DNA of 64,000 nucleotides from Alteromonadales bacterium alter-6D02 (GTDB taxonomy: Bacteria > Pseudomonadota > Gammaproteobacteria > Enterobacterales > Psychrobiaceae), in assembly GCA_002835545.1 (NCBI GenBank), contig PIZK01000023.1:1-64000 (forward strand). Direction: 5' to 3'. The notes beneath the pieces were generated by a model. The model worked only from the letters and a program-made list of their open reading frames with translations. It was not told where the DNA came from and did not search any database. Every line of letters starts with the position of its first letter. Position 1 is the first letter of the stretch. Positions 36,909 through 46,882 of the stretch are shown here, piece after piece. A program made the position numbers and the translations under genes.

Positions 36909-37421
36909 ATGCCAAGAAAAACCATAAAACGGATGATGCCCGACCATCAAAAAATTAAAGAGCATAAGCATTTGCGTCATTTGGGCTCAAGATTACATGA
37001 TCCAAACTTATGGCACTTAAATAGACGCAGTGCATCTGGCGCGTTTGCCGTTGGGCTGTTTTTTGCTTGGATGCCCGTGCCTATGCAAATGTTGCTCGCT
37101 GCATTCAGTGCGGTTTTCTTCCGGGTTAACCTTCCGCTTTCCGTGGTATTAGTCTGGATTAGTAATCCAATTACCATGCCTCCGATGTTCTACGGTGCTT
37201 ATCTTTTAGGCGCTAAAATCATGGGAGTTGAAACGCAAGAGTTTAGCTTTGAAATATCAATAGAGTGGCTTGTGGCCAGTGTTAGTACCATAGGACCTCC
37301 TTTCCTTTTAGGTTGTGTGATAGTGGGGGCAATATCAAGTTTACTTGGTTATACCATCATCCGCCTACTTTGGCGTGCATCTGTAGTCAAAGAGATGAAA
37401 CAGCGGCAGAATAGAAAATAA
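36909..37421 (+). CDS. DUF2062 family membrane protein
   Basis: About 170 aa from the ATG at 36909 (MPRKTIKRMMPDHQKI), preferred over an upstream GTG at 36891. The family features are visible: an N-terminal basic region, then NRRSASGAFAVGLFFAWMPVPMQM, WISNPITMPPMFYGAYLLG and a final helix pair. Function is unknown. It is divergent from comEC. Confidence 0.9.
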   Translation: MPRKTIKRMMPDHQKIKEHKHLRHLGSRLHDPNLWHLNRRSASGAFAVGLFFAWMPVPMQMLLAAFSAVFFRVNLPLSVVLVWISNPITMPPMFYGAYLLGAKIMGVETQEFSFEISIEWLVASVSTIGPPFLLGCVIVGAISSLLGYTIIRLLWRASVVKEMKQRQNRK

Positions 37422-37471
37422 GTTCGTCCTATTGCGTTAATCAAGCATTCTAATTTTATTTCATCCATTAA

Positions 37472-37500
37472 AAAGGCAAGTGTAGTACTTGCCTTTCTTT
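37472..37500. terminator. Bidirectional terminator between the DUF2062 gene and lolE
   Basis: Stem AAAGGCAAGT / ACTTGCCTTT with a GTAGT loop. T-rich tails lie in both directions, between convergent stop codons. Confidence 0.85.
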
Positions 37501-37533
37501 TTGCCAGTTTTGTCAGAATATTTAATACACCGG

Positions 37534-38778
37534 TTACTGGCCAAGAACGACAGCGGGTTGAATTTTGCTTGCTTGTATTGCTGGATACAATGTGGCAATC
37601 AGGCTAATCACAAGCGTAGAACCAACTAATAGTAATAAATCAGACCAATGGAAAGCCGAGGGTAATGTATCAATAAAGTAGATATCAGAGGCTAGCACCT
37701 TGAAGTTTAAACTCTGCTCTATCCATTGAACCAATGAGGAAAGATTTTTAGCAAGAATAATCCCTACAATCCCGCCAAGTAAACAGCCAAGTGTTGAGTT
37801 GATCATCCCTTGAACGATAAATATTGATTTAACTTTGCCTTGAGTTAACCCCATGGTTAGTAGAATCGCAATTTCACTTTCTTTATCTTTTACCGACATA
37901 ACCAAGGTAGATACAATATTAAAACTTGCAACTGCAATGACCAACACTAAGACAATATAAGTAATTACTTTGACCAACTGAATATCACTATAGAGGTGAC
38001 CATGTTGCCTCGTCCAGTCACTGAGATAGACATACTGCTGAATTTGATTGGCTAAGTTTCTAATGATTATTGGCGCATTAAAGGCATCATCAAACTTAAA
38101 CCGTATGTGACTCACCCCATGTGTCATCGCATTGAGCTCTCGGGCGTCATCAAGGTGAATGTACGCTTGCGAGTAGTCAAGTTGACCACCAAACCTAAAT
38201 GCCCCAATCAAGGTAAATGAGACGGAGGACGGAGCCTTAAAGCGCCCATTAGATGATGGCTGCGGGATTAAGATATTAATCTGTTCGCCGATAGTCAGTT
38301 CAAGATCATCAATAATACCTTGTCCGAGAATAATACTGCCGCGTTGTGATTCTAGTCCTTGCCACGACGCATTGCTGACATAATTGGCATTATTTAAAAA
38401 TGATTGCTCTACTGACGGTATCACACCATCTAGTTTGAGTGCACTAAGGTCATTCCCTTGTAAAATAAGACCACTGGTTGTTATTAAAGGAGCTGCACTG
38501 ATAACCCCTGGCATTTTTGTTGCCTGTTCAGCGAGCCCTTGCCAATTAGCAATAGGCTTATTGATCATTGAAATTTCACCATGGGGAACGACCCCTAGTA
38601 ACTTATCTTTTAGCTCTCGCTCAAAGCCATTCATTGCAGACATAATAACCAGTAATACTGTAATGCCTACAGAAATTCCGAGCATCGCAGAAAGCGATAT
38701 AAATGAGATAAAACCATTCGCTGATTTAGCGGTTAAAAATCGTAATCCAATTTTAGCTGAAAGATTATTAGCTGACAT
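37534..38778 (-). CDS. lolE: Lipoprotein-releasing system permease LolE
   Basis: 414 aa with one N-terminal helix, a large periplasmic domain and three C-terminal helices. The LolE-type periplasmic block (FTLIGAFRFGGQLDYSQAYIHLDDA) separates it from LolC. With LolC and LolD it extracts outer-membrane lipoproteins from the inner membrane to LolA. Its start overlaps the lolD stop by one base. Confidence 0.95.
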   Translation of the reverse strand: MSANNLSAKIGLRFLTAKSANGFISFISLSAMLGISVGITVLLVIMSAMNGFERELKDKLLGVVPHGEISMINKPIANWQGLAEQATKMPGVISAAPLITTSGLILQGNDLSALKLDGVIPSVEQSFLNNANYVSNASWQGLESQRGSIILGQGIIDDLELTIGEQINILIPQPSSNGRFKAPSSVSFTLIGAFRFGGQLDYSQAYIHLDDARELNAMTHGVSHIRFKFDDAFNAPIIIRNLANQIQQYVYLSDWTRQHGHLYSDIQLVKVITYIVLVLVIAVASFNIVSTLVMSVKDKESEIAILLTMGLTQGKVKSIFIVQGMINSTLGCLLGGIVGIILAKNLSSLVQWIEQSLNFKVLASDIYFIDTLPSAFHWSDLLLLVGSTLVISLIATLYPAIQASKIQPAVVLGQ

Positions 38779-39497
38779 TAGACAACCTTTGCATTAGAGT
38801 TATTGGTAGCTTCTGCACTGTCAGCTTTTAATACACCAGCACTGAGATTAACCACACGATCTAAACGTCTCGCAAGCATTTGGTCGTGTGTAACGACAAC
38901 AAAACTGGTTCCCTGACTATCCCTCAATTGTTTAAGCAATTCAAAAATAGTGTGTGCATTCTCGCTATCTAAGTTGCCCGTCGGTTCATCTGCCAACACT
39001 AATGCAGGACGATTAACCAAAGCACGGCTAATCGCAATTCGTTGACGCTCGCCACCAGATAGCATCGATGGTTGGTGATTAGCACGATCTTTTAGCCCGA
39101 CTTGCTCAATCATTGCTAACGCTTGCTGTTTCGCTTTTTTTTCAGAGACCCCAGCTATAAGCAGCGGCATCATTACATTTTCTAATGCGCTAAATTCAGC
39201 CAATAAATGATGAAACTGATAAATAAATCCAAGCTTTTCATTCCTAAATTGTGCCTGCTTTGTTGCTGACAATTGATGAATATCCTGCCCATTGAATAAT
39301 ACATTTCCTTTGGTCGGTTTATCTAATGTCCCGAGAATATGTAGCAATGTCGACTTACCTGAGCCCGAGCTCCCCGTGATAGCGAGTAACTCATGTGAAG
39401 ATAAACTAAGATCAAGTTTATTCAATACATTAATTGAATTGTCACCATCTTGATAAGTTTTAACAATGCCTTGGCAAGTAAGTAATTTATTATTCAT
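38778..39497 (-). CDS. lolD: Lipoprotein-releasing ATPase LolD
   Basis: 239-aa ABC ATPase: Walker A GSSGSGKSTLLH, signature LSGGERQRIAISRAL, Walker B LVLADEPTGNLD, and a MacB/LolD-type LGTLDKPTKG. It energises LolCE. It overlaps lolC by 8 bp, so the order on the minus strand is lolC-lolD-lolE. Confidence 0.97.
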   Translation of the reverse strand: MNNKLLTCQGIVKTYQDGDNSINVLNKLDLSLSSHELLAITGSSGSGKSTLLHILGTLDKPTKGNVLFNGQDIHQLSATKQAQFRNEKLGFIYQFHHLLAEFSALENVMMPLLIAGVSEKKAKQQALAMIEQVGLKDRANHQPSMLSGGERQRIAISRALVNRPALVLADEPTGNLDSENAHTIFELLKQLRDSQGTSFVVVTHDQMLARRLDRVVNLSAGVLKADSAEATNNSNAKVV

Positions 39498-40731
39498 GTT
39501 TTAAAGCCTCAGCGGGATTAATTGTTCCAGCTTTGTATGATGGGTAAAGCGTTGCGATAAAGGTCATCGCTAAAGTCACAATAACGAGTTGTATAATTTG
39601 AAGTGGATCGACAATAAGTGGTAGGCCAGCTGAAGGATCAACAGGGTTAATCGCTCCGCCAAGCCCTAATAAGTTTAGAATATCATTAATAGTAAAGAGT
39701 AAAATGAACCCAAGGATTAAGCCGACAATTGTTCCTATTATTCCATTCATCGTTCCTTGGGCAATAAAGATCATTGAGATGTGTCGTTTGTTTAAACCCA
39801 AGGTCGATAAGATCGCAATGTCAGTTTGTTTCTCTGTCACCAAAATAACTAATGCAGAAACAATATTAAACGCTGCCACAGCTACTATTAAGCTAAGCAT
39901 TAATCGCATCATGTTTTTTTCCATGGTGACAGCAGCGAAAAGTTCACCGTACTGTTGACGCCAACTTGTGATGGTAACAGTATCATCGTCACCGAGAATA
40001 TCCGCTCGAATCTTCTGAGCAACCCCATCACTTTGCAAGGCATTATCAAGAAATAAGCGTAAGCCACCGACACTGTCAGAGGGATGTCGTAATAATTTAG
40101 CGGCATCAACGATATTAATTAAAGCAACCGACATATCCGCTTCAGATTGCATCTCAAAAACAGCACTCAAAGTAAAGTTACGCTGGTTGGGCATACGACC
40201 TAAAGGCGTATATACACTTCTTTCAGCCGACAGTACCCTCACCTTATCACCTAAGTTCAAATCAAGTTTTGCGGCAAGTGCTGAACCTAGAATGATATTA
40301 TAATCACCTGGTGTGAGACTTGAAATGTCACCGTAGCGAATATGCTCGCTAATTGGATTGTGTTTCTTAGCTATATCAGGCTCAATACCTTGCAACATCA
40401 CCGCTTGAATATGTCTAGTTCCTTGCAACATCGCTTTAGAAACATTAATTGGGCTGACACCGATAATCTCTTGTTGCTTCTCGAGTGAATCAACAAGATT
40501 ATTCCATTGTTGATAGCTTTGTCGCTTCTCTACAATCAAATGTGGCACGGCCCCTAAAATGCGTTGTTCAAGCTGCCTTTCAAAGCCGTTCATCACACTT
40601 AACACAACAATTAAAGCAGCCACACCTAAAGCGATACCACCAACAGAAAACAAAGTAATGAAGTTTAAGAAACGACTGCCACTACGGGACTTGGCGTAGC
40701 GGGAAGCGATAGATAAGGAAATTAAGTTCAA
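39490..40731 (-). CDS. lolC: Lipoprotein-releasing system permease LolC
   Basis: 413 aa with the same one-plus-three helix layout as LolE. The LolC-type hook region RMPNQRNFTLSAVFEMQSE (residues about 185-205) matches E. coli LolC, where it recruits LolA. First gene of the lolCDE operon. Confidence 0.95.
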   Translation of the reverse strand: MNLISLSIASRYAKSRSGSRFLNFITLFSVGGIALGVAALIVVLSVMNGFERQLEQRILGAVPHLIVEKRQSYQQWNNLVDSLEKQQEIIGVSPINVSKAMLQGTRHIQAVMLQGIEPDIAKKHNPISEHIRYGDISSLTPGDYNIILGSALAAKLDLNLGDKVRVLSAERSVYTPLGRMPNQRNFTLSAVFEMQSEADMSVALINIVDAAKLLRHPSDSVGGLRLFLDNALQSDGVAQKIRADILGDDDTVTITSWRQQYGELFAAVTMEKNMMRLMLSLIVAVAAFNIVSALVILVTEKQTDIAILSTLGLNKRHISMIFIAQGTMNGIIGTIVGLILGFILLFTINDILNLLGLGGAINPVDPSAGLPLIVDPLQIIQLVIVTLAMTFIATLYPSYKAGTINPAEALKHE

Positions 40732-40821
40732 TTGAATCCCTCAATTGTTTCGTTACCACTGAGCAAATGACAATAAAACAATAAGTTAGTAATAGTATAT
40801 TTCAAGGCGCTTAAAATAATT

Positions 40822-40868
40822 GATTTAGGGGGAAATGCCAACTTTTATTCTTGTACCCTCCCTAAATC
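40822..40868. repeat. 9-bp inverted repeat upstream of lolC and the PilZ-like gene
   Basis: GATTTAGGG and CCCTAAATC are perfect complements 29 bp apart in the divergent intergenic region. The inner flanks are also G-rich and C-rich. It may form an RNA stem or mark a regulatory site. Confidence 0.35.
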
Positions 40869-41017
40869 TTGGTATATTAGCAAGATTAACGTATTCGACC
40901 TGATCTTAAAGTGAATGGCTCGATAACCCAAGCAAAATTTTGTAACCATAATTAAGCATTTGCAACCTGCTTAACCTATGGTGCCAAATAGTATTGCTTA
41001 TTTGTGAAGGAATTACC

Positions 41018-41596
41018 GTGAGTGACGAACAGCACTTTTTTTCAATAAACCACCCTTTTGATGTTAGCGCAGTCCCCTTAGCACCTCACGCTAAGGTTCC
41101 GACACAAGAGGAGTTTGAGGCTGATATGCCCGCGCCATTCAAATTAGCGTCACAAATCAATCAATTAGAGTCTGCAGCCGTTAAACCTTTAAGGCAACTA
41201 AGTGAAACTTCTCATGACCTTGTTGATTTTCTTCGCTTACAGTCACAGAAAATTGATTTAATGATGAGCTACGTGCTGACCATGGCTGATGGTGATGATA
41301 ATAAACATCTTGGGCACAGTTTTGGTGGTAGCAAATTGAGCTATAACGCACCAGAGGCATTAGAGATCGGATGCCTTGTTCAATTAAAAATATTTATTAA
41401 AGAAAATAATTGTGCCATTTTCTGTCTAGGCCGAGTTAGTGCCTGTGACAAGCAAAGCAACAGTTACCTCATCGAAACAGAGTTTGCGCTTATCCGAAAT
41501 GACGATCAAGAACAACTGGTGCGTACCTCATTAAATATTCAGTCAAACCAATTAAAACAACGTGCGGCTAAGCGGAAAAAACAAACTGATTCATAG
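41018..41596 (+). CDS. PilZ-like domain protein
   Basis: About 192 aa from the GTG at 41018, chosen for its AAGGA ribosome site 7 nt upstream; a TTG at 40994 has none. The N-terminal half is helical. The C-terminal half is a beta-rich PilZ-like domain (GGSKLSYNAPEALEIGCLVQ, then RVSACDK). The RxxxR motif of c-di-GMP-binding PilZ is not apparent and the (D/N)xSxxG motif is degenerate, so nucleotide binding is doubtful. It lies between the lol operon and mfd. Confidence 0.75.
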   Translation: MSDEQHFFSINHPFDVSAVPLAPHAKVPTQEEFEADMPAPFKLASQINQLESAAVKPLRQLSETSHDLVDFLRLQSQKIDLMMSYVLTMADGDDNKHLGHSFGGSKLSYNAPEALEIGCLVQLKIFIKENNCAIFCLGRVSACDKQSNSYLIETEFALIRNDDQEQLVRTSLNIQSNQLKQRAAKRKKQTDS

Positions 41597-41728
41597 AAGA
41601 TTCAGTAATCTGCATTTAGCATATGCGGTAGTCTATTTGGTCAATGCATAACTATAAACTACCAAGGCTCACTGCAATTTAGTTATAAACTCGGTATACT
41701 AACCACCAAAAATTAAAGTAAATTATTA

Positions 41729-44700
41729 ATGCCATTATCAACACAATTACTCAATACGATTCCGTCGCTCTCAGATAATAATATTACGCTAGCAAACCTT
41801 CGTGGTAGTGCACTACCTCTTGCAATGATAGAGGCTGCGCAGCAACATGACGGTCTTAATGTATTAATTTGTAGCGATACCAGCACAGCCCTCAAATTAG
41901 AAACAGAACTGTCTTTTTTAGGGCAAGAACACGGACTCCCGGTTTTGTTATTCCCTGATTGGGAAACCTTACCGTATGATAACTTCTCTCCTCATCAAGA
42001 TATTATCTCTCAGCGACTAGAGACCTTGTATCGTCTGCCGTCTATGACCAACGGTATTTTAATCGTCCCTATAGCTACAACGATGGCTAAACTCGCACCA
42101 AAGCAATATTTACAAGGCAACACTATTTTGCTTTCGGTTGATCAACAACATGACGCCGCTCAATTTAAGTCTCAACTTGAAATGGCGGGTTATCAAAACG
42201 TTCATCAAGTTTTAGCGCATGGTGAATACAGCCAACGAGGATCAATCCTTGATATTTATCCAATGGGTAGTAACCAACCTTACCGTATCGATTACATTGA
42301 TGATGAAATAGACTCTATTGCCTTTTTTGACCCAGAAACTCAGCGCTCAAAAGACAAAGTTAGCCAAATCCGTATTTTACCTGCCCATGAGTTTCCAACA
42401 ACAAAACTTGCAATTGAGCAGTTTAGAAGTAATTGGCGAGACAAATTTAGTGCGTCAAATGAAGCAGAATCAATTTATCAACAAGTCTCAAAACGGGTGC
42501 TACCAGCTGGGATCGAGTATTACTTACCTTTGTTTTTTGCTGCCTGTGATAGTTTATTTGATTATTTACCACAAAACACACAGCTGTTGAGTGTTGGTGA
42601 TATACATCAATCAGCTAATGAATATTGGAATGACGTTGCTGCTCGATACGAAGAACGTCGATACGATCGACAACGTCCGATTCTTGCTCCAGAGGACCTT
42701 TTTAATCGAGTCGAACAAACATTTAGTCAACTTAAGACATTTCATCGGATCGACTTTACCCAACAGCCAGTGGAAGAAAAGGCTGGAAAATTCAATATTA
42801 ACGCCCATGACATCACGGGTATTGCTGTCAATCACCAACTAGACCATCCAACCGCTGATTTACTCCAATATTTAACACAACATCAAGACCACCAGATTAT
42901 ATTCTGTGTAGAGTCTCTTGGTCGGAGTCAAGCACTGCTGGAGTTGTTGGCTAAAGATAAAATAAAACCGATCGTTTGTGATAGTTTTATCCACGCTATC
43001 AAGCAAAAACTAGCTATTGTTGTATCGCCTTTAGAGAACAGCGTAAAACTGCCAACTCTTGCCCTATCTTTGATTTGTGAGAGTGAATTATTCGGTATTC
43101 AGGTTTCACAGCGACGTCGTCGTGAAAAAGCGCAGACCATTTCAAGTGAGGCGATTGTTCGCAGTCTAGCCGAGCTATCTATTGGCCAACCTGTTGTTCA
43201 TTACGATCACGGCGTTGGTCGATACCAAGGGTTAACTTACATTGAAAACGGTGGCATCAATGTTGAGTACGTAACATTAGAATATGCTAGTGAAGCAAAA
43301 CTTTATGTGCCTGTATCATCATTAAATTTGATCTCTAGATACAGTGGAGCGAGTGAAGACTCTGCCCCCCTACATCATTTAGGAAGTGATAAATGGACCA
43401 AAGCTAAACGAAAAGCTGCAGAAAAAGTGCGTGATGTTGCCGCAGAGCTTCTCGATATTTATGCCCAGCGTGCTGCAAAGAAGGGTTATAAGTTTAACCT
43501 TAATCATGATGAATACAATCAATTTTCTGCAGGTTTCCCATTCGAAGAAACGGTCGATCAACAAAATGCTATTTTGCATGTAGTCAATGACATGCAAAAG
43601 CCAACGGCCATGGACAGGTTAGTTTGCGGTGATGTTGGTTTTGGTAAGACAGAAGTAGCAATGCGTGCGGCATTTGTCGCCGTTAATGACGCAAAACAAG
43701 TCGCTATCTTAGTTCCGACGACCTTATTAGCGCAACAACACTTTGAAAACTTCAGAGACCGATTCGCAAATACAGCAATAAAAGTTGAACAATTATCGCG
43801 TTTTCGCAGTGCAAAACAGCAGCAACAAACCATCGACGAGTTAGCAGATGGAAAAATTGATATCATTATCGGTACGCATAAACTGATTCAAGGTGACATT
43901 AAATTTGCGGATCTAGGTTTATTGATTGTTGATGAAGAACATAGGTTCGGTGTCCGCCAAAAAGAAAAAATTAAAGCACTTCGCGCTGATATTGACATTT
44001 TAACCATGACCGCGACCCCTATTCCTCGAACACTGAATATGGCGATGAGTGGTATGCGTGACTTATCAATTATCGCGACACCGCCCTCAAGACGTCTATC
44101 AGTTAATACCTTTGTTCGCGAGTACGATGAAGCGATCGTAAAAGAAGCAGTTCGACGTGAGATCATGCGTGGTGGTCAGGTATATTTTTTACATAATGAT
44201 GTTGATAAAATTGAAGATATGGCACAAGACCTCGAACAGTTATTGCCAGAAGCACGAATTGGTATTGCTCATGGGCAAATGCGCGAGCGTGAACTGGAAA
44301 AGGTCATGAGCGATTTCTATCATCAGCGATACAATGTCTTATTATGTTCAACCATTATTGAAACTGGTATCGATATCCCTAGTGCAAATACTATTATTAT
44401 CAATCGCGCGGATAAGTTTGGCTTGGCTCAACTGCACCAGCTGCGTGGCCGTGTCGGGCGCTCACACCATCAAGCATACGCGTACTTATTGACTCCAAAT
44501 CAGAAGAATCTAAGTAAAGATGCTATCAAACGGTTAGAAGCTATTGAGTCATTAACTGACCTTGGTGCAGGTTTTGTATTAGCAACTCACGATCTAGAAA
44601 TTCGTGGGGCTGGTGAATTGTTAGGGGATGACCAAAGCGGTCAGATTCAAACCATTGGCTTTAGTTTATATATGGAAATGCTTGACGGTGCAACAAACGC

Positions 44701-45196
44701 GTTAAAGAACGGTGAAACTCCCGCCTTAGATAATTTATTGCCACAAGGCGGTGACGTCGACCTGAAAATAGCTGCGTTATTACCAGATGATTATATTTTT
44801 GATGTTAATACGAGATTGTCCTTATACAAAAGGGTTGCTAACTGTCGTAACCAAAAACAACTCGATGCGCTACAAGTAGAACTCATTGATCGTTTTGGCC
44901 TTCTTCCTGACGCAGCTAAGAATCTATTTGTTATCACCCGAATTAAACAACGCATTTGTGCCCTTGGCATCGATCGTTTGGAGGCTGGTATTAATGGTGG
45001 CCAAATAGTATTTAGCAACCGTTCTAAAGTCGATCTTGGTTATCTGTTGACCCTTCTTCAACAACAGCCATCCATCTATAAATTAGACGGCAGCAATAAA
45101 CTTAAATTTTTAATCAAAACAGACACCCCAGCAGACCGCTTAAGCCTGGTTAATGCCATGCTAGATGAGTTTGAAAAACATCAAACGGAGAATTAA
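41729..45196 (+). CDS. mfd: Transcription-repair coupling factor Mfd
   Basis: 1155 aa (E. coli 1148). It displaces stalled RNA polymerase and recruits UvrA. UvrB-like N-terminal modules (FPDWETLPYDNFSPHQD; RGSILDIYP) are followed by the RNA polymerase-interacting domain (QPVVHYDHGVGRYQG), the RecG-like motor (Walker A GDVGFGKTEVAMRAA, DEEHRFGV, TATPIPRTLNMA, IIETGIDIPSANT, QLRGRVGRS) and the C-terminal TRCF domain. Confidence 0.98.
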   Translation: MPLSTQLLNTIPSLSDNNITLANLRGSALPLAMIEAAQQHDGLNVLICSDTSTALKLETELSFLGQEHGLPVLLFPDWETLPYDNFSPHQDIISQRLETLYRLPSMTNGILIVPIATTMAKLAPKQYLQGNTILLSVDQQHDAAQFKSQLEMAGYQNVHQVLAHGEYSQRGSILDIYPMGSNQPYRIDYIDDEIDSIAFFDPETQRSKDKVSQIRILPAHEFPTTKLAIEQFRSNWRDKFSASNEAESIYQQVSKRVLPAGIEYYLPLFFAACDSLFDYLPQNTQLLSVGDIHQSANEYWNDVAARYEERRYDRQRPILAPEDLFNRVEQTFSQLKTFHRIDFTQQPVEEKAGKFNINAHDITGIAVNHQLDHPTADLLQYLTQHQDHQIIFCVESLGRSQALLELLAKDKIKPIVCDSFIHAIKQKLAIVVSPLENSVKLPTLALSLICESELFGIQVSQRRRREKAQTISSEAIVRSLAELSIGQPVVHYDHGVGRYQGLTYIENGGINVEYVTLEYASEAKLYVPVSSLNLISRYSGASEDSAPLHHLGSDKWTKAKRKAAEKVRDVAAELLDIYAQRAAKKGYKFNLNHDEYNQFSAGFPFEETVDQQNAILHVVNDMQKPTAMDRLVCGDVGFGKTEVAMRAAFVAVNDAKQVAILVPTTLLAQQHFENFRDRFANTAIKVEQLSRFRSAKQQQQTIDELADGKIDIIIGTHKLIQGDIKFADLGLLIVDEEHRFGVRQKEKIKALRADIDILTMTATPIPRTLNMAMSGMRDLSIIATPPSRRLSVNTFVREYDEAIVKEAVRREIMRGGQVYFLHNDVDKIEDMAQDLEQLLPEARIGIAHGQMRERELEKVMSDFYHQRYNVLLCSTIIETGIDIPSANTIIINRADKFGLAQLHQLRGRVGRSHHQAYAYLLTPNQKNLSKDAIKRLEAIESLTDLGAGFVLATHDLEIRGAGELLGDDQSGQIQTIGFSLYMEMLDGATNALKNGETPALDNLLPQGGDVDLKIAALLPDDYIFDVNTRLSLYKRVANCRNQKQLDALQVELIDRFGLLPDAAKNLFVITRIKQRICALGIDRLEAGINGGQIVFSNRSKVDLGYLLTLLQQQPSIYKLDGSNKLKFLIKTDTPADRLSLVNAMLDEFEKHQTEN

Positions 45197-45197
45197 G

Positions 45198-46814
45198 GTG
45201 AAATTTACCCCAACAACTGTCTCACTCGCGTTATCAGCGGCGATATTTTCAGGTGTAGCAGATGCAGCAGACCGTTGGTTTGAGATTGAGTTGATTCTAT
45301 TCAAACGTCATGGCGAAGTGACCACAGAACAATTCGAGCCGACATCAGTTGATTTTTCTAACCAACGTCAAATTCGACTACAGCAACAGCATTTAATAGG
45401 AGCGGCGTTACCCTGCCCGACGCTTAGTCAATTTGAGCGGTTTGAGTTAAGACAAGCAAGTTTACTTAGCGAAGAATTGCCAAAGGTAGCATTGGCGACA
45501 GAGAGTCCCTCGCTGTCTACAACAGACATAGTCGATGATAACAATGTAGAATGTATCGCACCTGATGAAACACTGCTATCTCAAGCCTACCAAATTAAGC
45601 AACAACGGCTTGCCGAGCTTGAACAGCAGCAAGCGGGTACCTTGACCGATCTTCTTACGAGCCCTTTTGATGCATTAACGAGTAACAAGCCAGATCAAGA
45701 GATGGTTGAGGAACAATCACAAACAACCGAGCAAGAGATCTCGAAAGAAATTAGCTTGCATGATCCTAGCGTTTTTATCCCTTATCCAGAACAGTTCACG
45801 CAAAATGGTCAGACTTATCGAGCGACTGCTCATTTATCGGAAATAAAACAAACACCAATTGAAGTGGCTGCACAAGCGTTACCTCAAACTCAAACATCCC
45901 CATATCTACTAACAGCAGATATGTTGAGGCTATCAAGACTAGTGAAGAAAATGCGTTGGCAAAAACAACTGACCCCCATACTTCATACCGGTTGGCGTCA
46001 GCCTGTTAAAGCTAGACATTTAGCTGTACCTTTGCACTTATTTGGCGGTAAAGACTGGTCTGAACAATATAATCATGATGGGAGCCATGTCACGAGCATT
46101 ACTCCAACTCAGCCGCAACAGCCATTATCAACTGACTTAGCCGCTATCATTTCAGAGCTAGAGTCTAATCAACCATCAACAGCCCAGCTTTGGGAGTTAG
46201 AAGGTTTACTAAAAATTTACCTCAATCATTATTTATTTATCGAAACGGATCTTGATTTGCGTACCCCGGGTCAAATTATGCGCCCTATTGCACAACCACA
46301 GCCGATTGATAAACCGGAAGTCTTAACATTAGGTATGATGGATCAATTGAGCCAGTCGCTACCATTAGCGAAATTAGCTCAGCTCAATCTTGGTAATATA
46401 GCGCTACCGCAAACAGCGCCTCCTCATGCTAATGATCAACAACAGAAATCAACTTCGCTGGTCACTAAAGCCAATAAGGCAAAACTTAAACCACTAACCC
46501 AAGCTTCTGCTGATAAAAATGTTGAAAAAGAGACAACACAGGTAATTGATAGCGAGATTAAAAAGAGCCAAGGCACGACGCTAGCGAATGATACTAACAT
46601 AAAGCGTCAACGAGTAGAGCAAAGCTCTAACAACCTACAGGCAACGCAGACAGTTGTCGATGCTCCCGTAGAGCTTGAACAGGTACCTTGGTTATTAAAT
46701 CATAGACTGAAGCAGCATCGTAAGGTCAAATCAAAAGAAGTCCATTATTTTGATCATCCCAACTTTGGTATGGTCATTCAAATTAGACGCTATAGCTTTA
46801 AACCTACTAGCTAG
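45198..46814 (+). CDS. csiV: CsiV-family periplasmic protein
   Basis: About 538 aa from the GTG at 45198, one base after the mfd stop, with GGAG 7 nt upstream. A signal peptide ends near GVADA before ADRWFEIELILFKR, the hallmark N-terminus of the CsiV family. A conserved C-terminal part (RLVKKMRWQKQLTPILHTGW, LEGLLKIYLNHYLFIETDL, HYFDHPNFGMVIQIRRY) is split by long Gln- and Ser-rich linkers (about 130-200 and 400-490). CsiV proteins bind peptidoglycan in the periplasm. The linkers make this protein long. Confidence 0.82.
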   Translation: MKFTPTTVSLALSAAIFSGVADAADRWFEIELILFKRHGEVTTEQFEPTSVDFSNQRQIRLQQQHLIGAALPCPTLSQFERFELRQASLLSEELPKVALATESPSLSTTDIVDDNNVECIAPDETLLSQAYQIKQQRLAELEQQQAGTLTDLLTSPFDALTSNKPDQEMVEEQSQTTEQEISKEISLHDPSVFIPYPEQFTQNGQTYRATAHLSEIKQTPIEVAAQALPQTQTSPYLLTADMLRLSRLVKKMRWQKQLTPILHTGWRQPVKARHLAVPLHLFGGKDWSEQYNHDGSHVTSITPTQPQQPLSTDLAAIISELESNQPSTAQLWELEGLLKIYLNHYLFIETDLDLRTPGQIMRPIAQPQPIDKPEVLTLGMMDQLSQSLPLAKLAQLNLGNIALPQTAPPHANDQQQKSTSLVTKANKAKLKPLTQASADKNVEKETTQVIDSEIKKSQGTTLANDTNIKRQRVEQSSNNLQATQTVVDAPVELEQVPWLLNHRLKQHRKVKSKEVHYFDHPNFGMVIQIRRYSFKPTS

Positions 46815-46835
46815 ATTTAAGTTAAGACTTGCAGT

Positions 46836-46863
46836 AAAAAGCCAGCTTAAAAGCTGGCTTTTT
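46836..46863. terminator. Bidirectional terminator between csiV and perM
   Basis: Stem AAAAAGCCAGCTT / AAGCTGGCTTTTT with a two-base centre, between convergent stop codons. Confidence 0.88.
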
Positions 46864-46882
46864 AATAACTGGGGAGTGCGAT

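Noticed and set aside
43379-43866. Minus-strand open frames inside mfd, acs, putA and other long genes
   Set aside because: They lie fully within well-supported genes in other frames, lack ribosome sites and family resemblance, and reflect codon-usage shadowing.
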